In this document: in pieces, positions 59,700-64,000 of the stretch | How the letters are laid out: each line of letters begins with the position of its first letter | How positions within the stretch are numbered: the stretch's first letter is position 1 | Source of the DNA: CAKZNE01 sp002695025 | GTDB lineage: Bacteria; Bacteroidota; Bacteroidia; Flavobacteriales; Schleiferiaceae | Assembly (NCBI GenBank): GCA_913043285.1 | Contig: CAJWML010000001.1 | Location: 62,001 to 126,000, forward strand | Length of the DNA: 64,000 bases | Reading direction: 5' to 3' | Program-made: the position numbers and the translations under genes | The notes under the pieces: model-generated | Databases searched by the model: none | The model's input: only the letters and a program-made list of their open reading frames with translations | What the model was told of the DNA's origin: nothing

Positions 59700-60365
59700 C
59701 TAGGATTGCGTGTTATCATTAGTGTTACTGGAAGCTGCAGTGCTATCAGCAGCAGCCGCTGTAGTGTCCTGGCTTGCAGCAGTTCCTTCAGAACCTCCGC
59801 CTACCAGTTGCTGGCGTAATTTCATTACGTGCATGGCTATTTCCCATCTTTCTTCAGGAGTTACCTGTGAAGCATGCGATCCCATCAGGTTCTTTCCGTA
59901 TGTGATGACGTGGAAAATACTTCCGGGAGTTATTTCACGGGTAGCGTAGGAAGGTATACCGAGGAACTTCTCGCGTTGCATCAGGATACCGTTTCCATCT
60001 CCCTTTTCACCGTGGCAATGACCGCAGAAAATACCGTAAAGCTTAGCGCCCTCAGCCAAGGTAATAGAATCTCTCTTAATATTGGAAGGCATAGTCATAT
60101 TGGCTTTGGCCAACTCATACCCTTCATTGGTATTAGGGTAATACTCATAGCTCATGAAGCCACGTGCAATAGTTCCTTCTACCGGTTTACGGGCACCCAT
60201 ACTATCGGCAAACCAGGAGTTGGGCTGATAAGCTTCAATAGCAGGCCCACGGTACATATCGGGCATGTATTCCCATCCTGGCGACTGCTTGCTGCACGAT
60301 GTGCTCAACACCAGCAGGCCTCCGGTAATCAGGGTAAATGCAGCAAAAAAGTTCTTTCTAAGCAT
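59700..60365 (-). CDS. actE: Alternative complex III subunit ActE (cytochrome c lipoprotein)
   Basis: A 221-residue lipoprotein (Cys24 after LLVLSTS) with one c-type heme site CGHCH (Cys114, Cys117, His118) and a later Met-rich region supplying the sixth ligand. The C-terminal 35 residues are a Ser/Ala/Thr-rich tail without structure. It transfers electrons from the pentaheme subunit towards the oxidase. It sits between actD and actF. Confidence 0.93.
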   Translation of the reverse strand: MLRKNFFAAFTLITGGLLVLSTSCSKQSPGWEYMPDMYRGPAIEAYQPNSWFADSMGARKPVEGTIARGFMSYEYYPNTNEGYELAKANMTMPSNIKRDSITLAEGAKLYGIFCGHCHGEKGDGNGILMQREKFLGIPSYATREITPGSIFHVITYGKNLMGSHASQVTPEERWEIAMHVMKLRQQLVGGGSEGTAASQDTTAAAADSTAASSNTNDNTQS

Positions 60366-60372
60366 CTATACC

Positions 60373-60909
60373 TTAATTAATTTTTTCACTGATCTCAACT
60401 GCACCAGTATTGCGCAAAAGAGACATTAATTCTTCTTTATCACCACTCAGCTCCACTTCCATCAGGAATTTATCATCTGTGGTACGCGGATCAGGGTTTT
60501 GAGCCTTACGGCCTGGATAAATATCGTTGCGAATGAAGAAGGTCCATACCATCAGGTGAGCGGCAAAGAAAACCGTCAATTCGAACATAATGGGCACAAA
60601 AGCAGGCATATTCTCTCCCCAGGTAAAACTGGGTTTACCACCAATATTCATGGGCCAATCCACTATCATCATCCCGTAAGTAAGGGAGATAGCCGTGATC
60701 AGACCAAGGCAACCGTACATAAAGGCCGCTATGGCAATACGGGTTCTTTTGAGTCCCATAGCATGGTCAAGACCGTGGATGGGAAAAGGGGAATACACCT
60801 CGGCAATATGGTAACCTTTGGCTTTTACCTCTTTTACCCCCTTCAGTAAGATGTCATCATCATCATACAGGGCGTTGATGATGGTAGTATGGTGATTAGT
60901 GGTGGCCAT
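60373..60909 (-). CDS. actD: Alternative complex III subunit ActD (DUF3341)
   Basis: A 178-residue protein with two membrane helices (about 55-80 and 97-125) and the family motif YSPFPIHGLDHAMG near residue 40. It is a structural subunit of alternative complex III without cofactors. Its 5' end overlaps actC by 14 bases. Confidence 0.95.
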   Translation of the reverse strand: MATTNHHTTIINALYDDDDILLKGVKEVKAKGYHIAEVYSPFPIHGLDHAMGLKRTRIAIAAFMYGCLGLITAISLTYGMMIVDWPMNIGGKPSFTWGENMPAFVPIMFELTVFFAAHLMVWTFFIRNDIYPGRKAQNPDPRTTDDKFLMEVELSGDKEELMSLLRNTGAVEISEKIN

Positions 60910-62284
60910 CCTTTTCTTGTAATTTTTTATAATTCTCTCCTGATGACTTCAAAATAGTTTTCAATTCCGCCTGGGCAATTACCGGGAATGAACGGGCATA
61001 TAACAGGAACAGCACGAAGAAGAATCCAATGGTTCCGATGAAAATGCCTATATCCACAAAACTGGGTGAGAACATACTCCAGGATGAAGGCAGATAGTCG
61101 CGGTGCAATGAGGTTACAATGATCACAAAACGCTCAAACCACATTCCTATATTCACCACAATGGAAATAATGAAAGAAAATATGAGGCTGGTACGTAATT
61201 TCTTGAACCACATGAACTGCGGGCTGAATACGTTACAGGTCATCATACTCCAGTACGCCCACCAGTAAGGACCGGTAGCACGGTTGAGGAAGGCATACTG
61301 TTCATATTCCACACCGCTATACCAGGCGATGAAGAGCTCCGTGATGTACGCTATACCCACAATAGAACCCGTAAGCATGATGATGATGTTCATCATCTCA
61401 ATGTGCTGGATGGTAATATAATCTTCCATTCTGAACACCTTGCGCACAATAATGAGGAGGGTATTTACCATCGCAAAGCCAGAGAAGATAGCCCCGGCCA
61501 CAAAGTAAGGCGGGAAGATGGTGGTATGCCAACCAGGAATTACCGAGGTGGCAAAGTCCATAGATACAATGGTGTGTACAGAAAGCACCAGAGGAGTTGC
61601 CAACCCGGCCAGCACCAGTGATACTTCTTCAAAACGTTGCCAGTGCTTGGCTTTACCGCCCCATCCGAAGCTCAGGATCTTGTAGATATGTTTGGTTACC
61701 GGGCGAATGGCGCGATCGCGGATCATGGCAAAGTCCGGAATCAAACCTACGTACCAGAACACCACGGAAACGGTGAAATACGTTGAGATCGCAAATACGT
61801 CCCACAGAAGCGGGGAGTTAAAGTTTACCCATAAGGAACCAAACTGGTTGGGAATAGGCATTACAAAATAAGCCAGCCAGATACGTCCCATGTGAATACC
61901 AGGGAACAATGCCGCCTGAATTACCGAGAAAATGGTCATGGCTTCTGCAGAACGGTTGATGGACATCCTCCACTTCTGACGGAAAAGTAAAAGTACCGCA
62001 GAGATAAGTGTACCTGCGTGACCAATACACACCCACCAAACAAAGTTGGTGATATCCCAGGCCCAGCCTACCGTCTTATTCAATCCCCAGGTTCCGATAC
62101 CCACACCAATGGTATACAGGATACATCCTATACCCCACAGGAAGGCGGCCAGGGAAATGCCAAATACCAGCCACCAGGATCTGGGGGCTTTAGTCTCCAC
62201 CGGACGAGCAATATCAACGGTGATGTCATGATAACTCTTATCACCGATTATAAGGGGCTTTCGTATGGGAGCTTCGTAGTGCAT
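60896..62284 (-). CDS. actC: Alternative complex III subunit ActC (quinol-binding NrfD-like)
   Basis: A 462-residue membrane protein with about ten helices, homologous to NrfD/PsrC. It holds the quinol-oxidation site near the iron-sulfur protein ActB. Typical segments are FVWWVCIGHAGTLISAVLLLFRQKWR and YWWAYWSMMTCNVFSPQ. The gene lies 22 bases after actB and overlaps actD. Confidence 0.95.
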   Translation of the reverse strand: MHYEAPIRKPLIIGDKSYHDITVDIARPVETKAPRSWWLVFGISLAAFLWGIGCILYTIGVGIGTWGLNKTVGWAWDITNFVWWVCIGHAGTLISAVLLLFRQKWRMSINRSAEAMTIFSVIQAALFPGIHMGRIWLAYFVMPIPNQFGSLWVNFNSPLLWDVFAISTYFTVSVVFWYVGLIPDFAMIRDRAIRPVTKHIYKILSFGWGGKAKHWQRFEEVSLVLAGLATPLVLSVHTIVSMDFATSVIPGWHTTIFPPYFVAGAIFSGFAMVNTLLIIVRKVFRMEDYITIQHIEMMNIIIMLTGSIVGIAYITELFIAWYSGVEYEQYAFLNRATGPYWWAYWSMMTCNVFSPQFMWFKKLRTSLIFSFIISIVVNIGMWFERFVIIVTSLHRDYLPSSWSMFSPSFVDIGIFIGTIGFFFVLFLLYARSFPVIAQAELKTILKSSGENYKKLQEKDGHH

Positions 62285-62306
62285 ACTCAGTCTTTAAATA
62301 GTTTTA

Positions 62307-64000
62307 TTAAGCTCTGTTTCTAACCTTGGTTTGATAAAATACGGAAGGCTGTGTTCCTACTTCTTCCAGCAGGTGGTACATCCTCTTGTCCTGCTTCAGC
62401 TTAAATACCTGGCTGTCTTTGTTATTCACATCACCAAATACAATAGCTTCGGTATCACAGGCGCTCTGACATGCGGTTTGCACCTCACCATCCTTAAGTG
62501 GACGTCCTTCTTTTTTGGCGGTAAGTTTACCTAACTGTATGCGTTGAATACACATAGAGCATTTCTCCATAACCCCACGGGCCCTTACGGTTACATCAGG
62601 GTTCAGCACCATACGCCCCAGGTCATCATTCATCGCCAGGTTCTTATCAAACTTGCTGTTACCTTCATATTGGAACCAGTTGAACCTACGCACTTTGTAA
62701 GGACAGTTGTTGGCACAGTAGCGGGTTCCGATACAGCGGTTATAGGCCATGTGGTTCAAACCTTCAGAACTGTGAGAAGTAGCAGCCACAGGACATACTG
62801 TTTCACAGGGAGCGTGGTTACAGTGCTGACACATTACCGGCTGGAAGGCCACTTCAGGACTTGAAGATGGTTTTTCCATGGCCGCATACATATCAATAGC
62901 ACCAATACCCTGCTCCTCGGCTACCTCCTCGTTCATATCCGAAGAATAGTAACGGTCTATACGCAGCCAGTGCATATCACGGTGCTTACGTACTTCTTCC
63001 TTACCTACTACCGGCACGTTATTCTCGGCATGACAGGCAATTACACAGGCTCCACAACCATTACAAAGGTTCAGGTCAATGGACATATTCCACATGTGAC
63101 CGGTCTGATGATCAAAGTCATCCCAAAGGTTGGTCTCCTCCGATGTAAGAGGTCCTTTAAAAGTCTCAAATTCCGTTACCTCGTTCCAGCCACCTTCACC
63201 GTAGGCTGGTTTATTGAGGAAAGTATCCAGGTTTACCTCGTTTACGATCTTACGGCCCATCATGGTGTGAGCCAGCTGAATACATGCAAAGCCGTGGGTA
63301 CCTATCCCTTTTTCGATCTTTACATCTGTGCTGTGGTGTGAGCCGTTGAAGAGAGCAAAAGCATTCACTCCAACCTCGTTACCAACCTTTCCGGCAGCGG
63401 TACGTCCGTAACCTACCGCGAGGCCAACGGTTCCCTTGGCCTGTCCGGGCTGAACCAGCACAGGTACATTTTCTATTGTTTTGCCATTAACGGTAAGGTT
63501 TACCACACTTCCGTTAAGAGCTCCATTGGACTCATTGGTATTTTCAAGACCTATCTCTACCGCATCGGCCGCAGCAACGGTGAGGTAGTTATCCCAGCTT
63601 ACGCGGCTAATGGGATCGGGCAATTCCTGTAACCATGGATTGTTAGCCAGGTTACCGGTTCCCATTCCTGTCTTTTGGTAAAATTGGATCTCCATGGCGC
63701 CACCTTTAGCGCTGGACAAACGTGAAGCCGCAGCATTTACATCGGCCGCAGGAGCAGCTCCTGTTGACACGTTGTTATCCGTATTATTTTCGTCCGAACC
63801 GCCAAACACTCTCTCAAAGAAGCCGGCTTTATCCGTACTATCTGCAACAGCTGATACCCCAGCGGCTACTCCGGAAACATTGGCCACACCATCGTGCAAG
63901 GCCTTCTTCCAGTTGGGTGCCTTGGTATTGGTAGTCAGGTAATCATAATAGGATCCTGTTTTCCCCATCCAGGTCATCAGGCACTCCTCGGTCTGACGAG
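62307..64000 (-). CDS. actB: Alternative complex III subunit ActB, iron-sulfur protein (5' partial)
   Basis: The C-terminal 564 residues of a large protein whose 5' end lies beyond the right edge; the frame is open to 64000. The visible C-terminal third is the ferredoxin-like domain with four cluster motifs: CNGCGACVIACHAEN, CQHCNHAPCETVC, CIGTRYCANNCPYKVRR and CSMC/ACQSAC. The left part is the catalytically inactive molybdopterin-oxidoreductase-like domain, which in ActB lacks the Mo cofactor. It passes electrons from ActC quinol to the heme subunits. Confidence 0.95.
   Translation of the reverse strand, partial: RQTEECLMTWMGKTGSYYDYLTTNTKAPNWKKALHDGVANVSGVAAGVSAVADSTDKAGFFERVFGGSDENNTDNNVSTGAAPAADVNAAASRLSSAKGGAMEIQFYQKTGMGTGNLANNPWLQELPDPISRVSWDNYLTVAAADAVEIGLENTNESNGALNGSVVNLTVNGKTIENVPVLVQPGQAKGTVGLAVGYGRTAAGKVGNEVGVNAFALFNGSHHSTDVKIEKGIGTHGFACIQLAHTMMGRKIVNEVNLDTFLNKPAYGEGGWNEVTEFETFKGPLTSEETNLWDDFDHQTGHMWNMSIDLNLCNGCGACVIACHAENNVPVVGKEEVRKHRDMHWLRIDRYYSSDMNEEVAEEQGIGAIDMYAAMEKPSSSPEVAFQPVMCQHCNHAPCETVCPVAATSHSSEGLNHMAYNRCIGTRYCANNCPYKVRRFNWFQYEGNSKFDKNLAMNDDLGRMVLNPDVTVRARGVMEKCSMCIQRIQLGKLTAKKEGRPLKDGEVQTACQSACDTEAIVFGDVNNKDSQVFKLKQDKRMYHLLEEVGTQPSVFYQTKVRNRA

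Noticed and set aside
1..64000. tRNA, rRNA or CRISPR arrays
   Set aside because: No cloverleaf, no rRNA-like stretch and no regularly spaced repeat-spacer array was seen while reading both strands. A tRNAscan-SE run would be decisive.

Overview
The window is chromosomal DNA from a member of the Bacteroidota, most probably order Flavobacteriales. The evidence is a full-length SprA (type IX secretion translocon), a protein with a type IX C-terminal sorting domain, an alternative complex III operon, the ruvA-sprA-gcvH-vanZ gene order, and promoter-like boxes of the Bacteroidota type (TAnnTTTG near -7) instead of sigma70 boxes. The exact family is not claimed. No rRNA, tRNA, CRISPR array, transposase or integrase gene was recognised.

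Layout. 0-6.4 kb: a TPR lipoprotein, a family 2 glycosyltransferase, a hybrid sensor histidine kinase, a MATE exporter and 3-methyladenine DNA glycosylase I. 6.4-13.3 kb: a complete exporter operon (TetR regulator, TolC-like channel, HlyD-like lipoprotein adaptor, two ABC ATPases, two ABC-2 permeases) with a perfect palindromic operator upstream of tetR and a degenerate copy upstream of the tolC-like gene. 13.5-25.2 kb: an accessory region of single genes (YdeI-like, DinB-like, WYL regulator, S41 peptidase, PhyH-like dioxygenase, WG-repeat protein, thioredoxin-like lipoprotein, HNH nuclease, a frameshifted remnant, an Xre regulator divergent from an unknown gene). Several minus-strand genes here are bracketed by direct or palindromic repeats, like a cassette array without a visible integrase. 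25.2-29.7 kb: an outer-membrane barrel protein, tsaB, and an adaptor/TolC pair lacking its inner-membrane pump.

Respiratory genes lie in two blocks, both on the minus strand. The right block (55.4-64 kb) runs actB-actC-actD-actE-actF-coxII-coxI: quinol oxidation by alternative complex III feeding an A1-type heme-copper oxidase. The left block (29.7-34.1 kb) holds heme O synthase, two subunit III proteins, subunit IV, a SCO copper chaperone, a DUF420 protein and a small CxxC membrane protein. Together they encode most of a quinol:O2 electron-transfer supercomplex and its assembly factors. Only the start of actB, and presumably actA, lie beyond the right edge.

Between the two blocks are cysQ, two TonB-like genes, vanZ-like, gcvH, sprA and ruvA (minus), then a plus-strand extracytoplasmic cluster at 45.7-51.6 kb: a type IX secreted Omp28-like protein with CGWC, a TlpA-like thioredoxin, a DUF6029-type protein, an Omp28-like lipoprotein with CNNC and a small barrel protein. 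This cluster looks like an uncharacterised envelope thiol-redox module. queG, a PadR regulator with a perfect palindromic operator and a membrane protein carrying two GldL-like motifs, and ruvB complete the interval.
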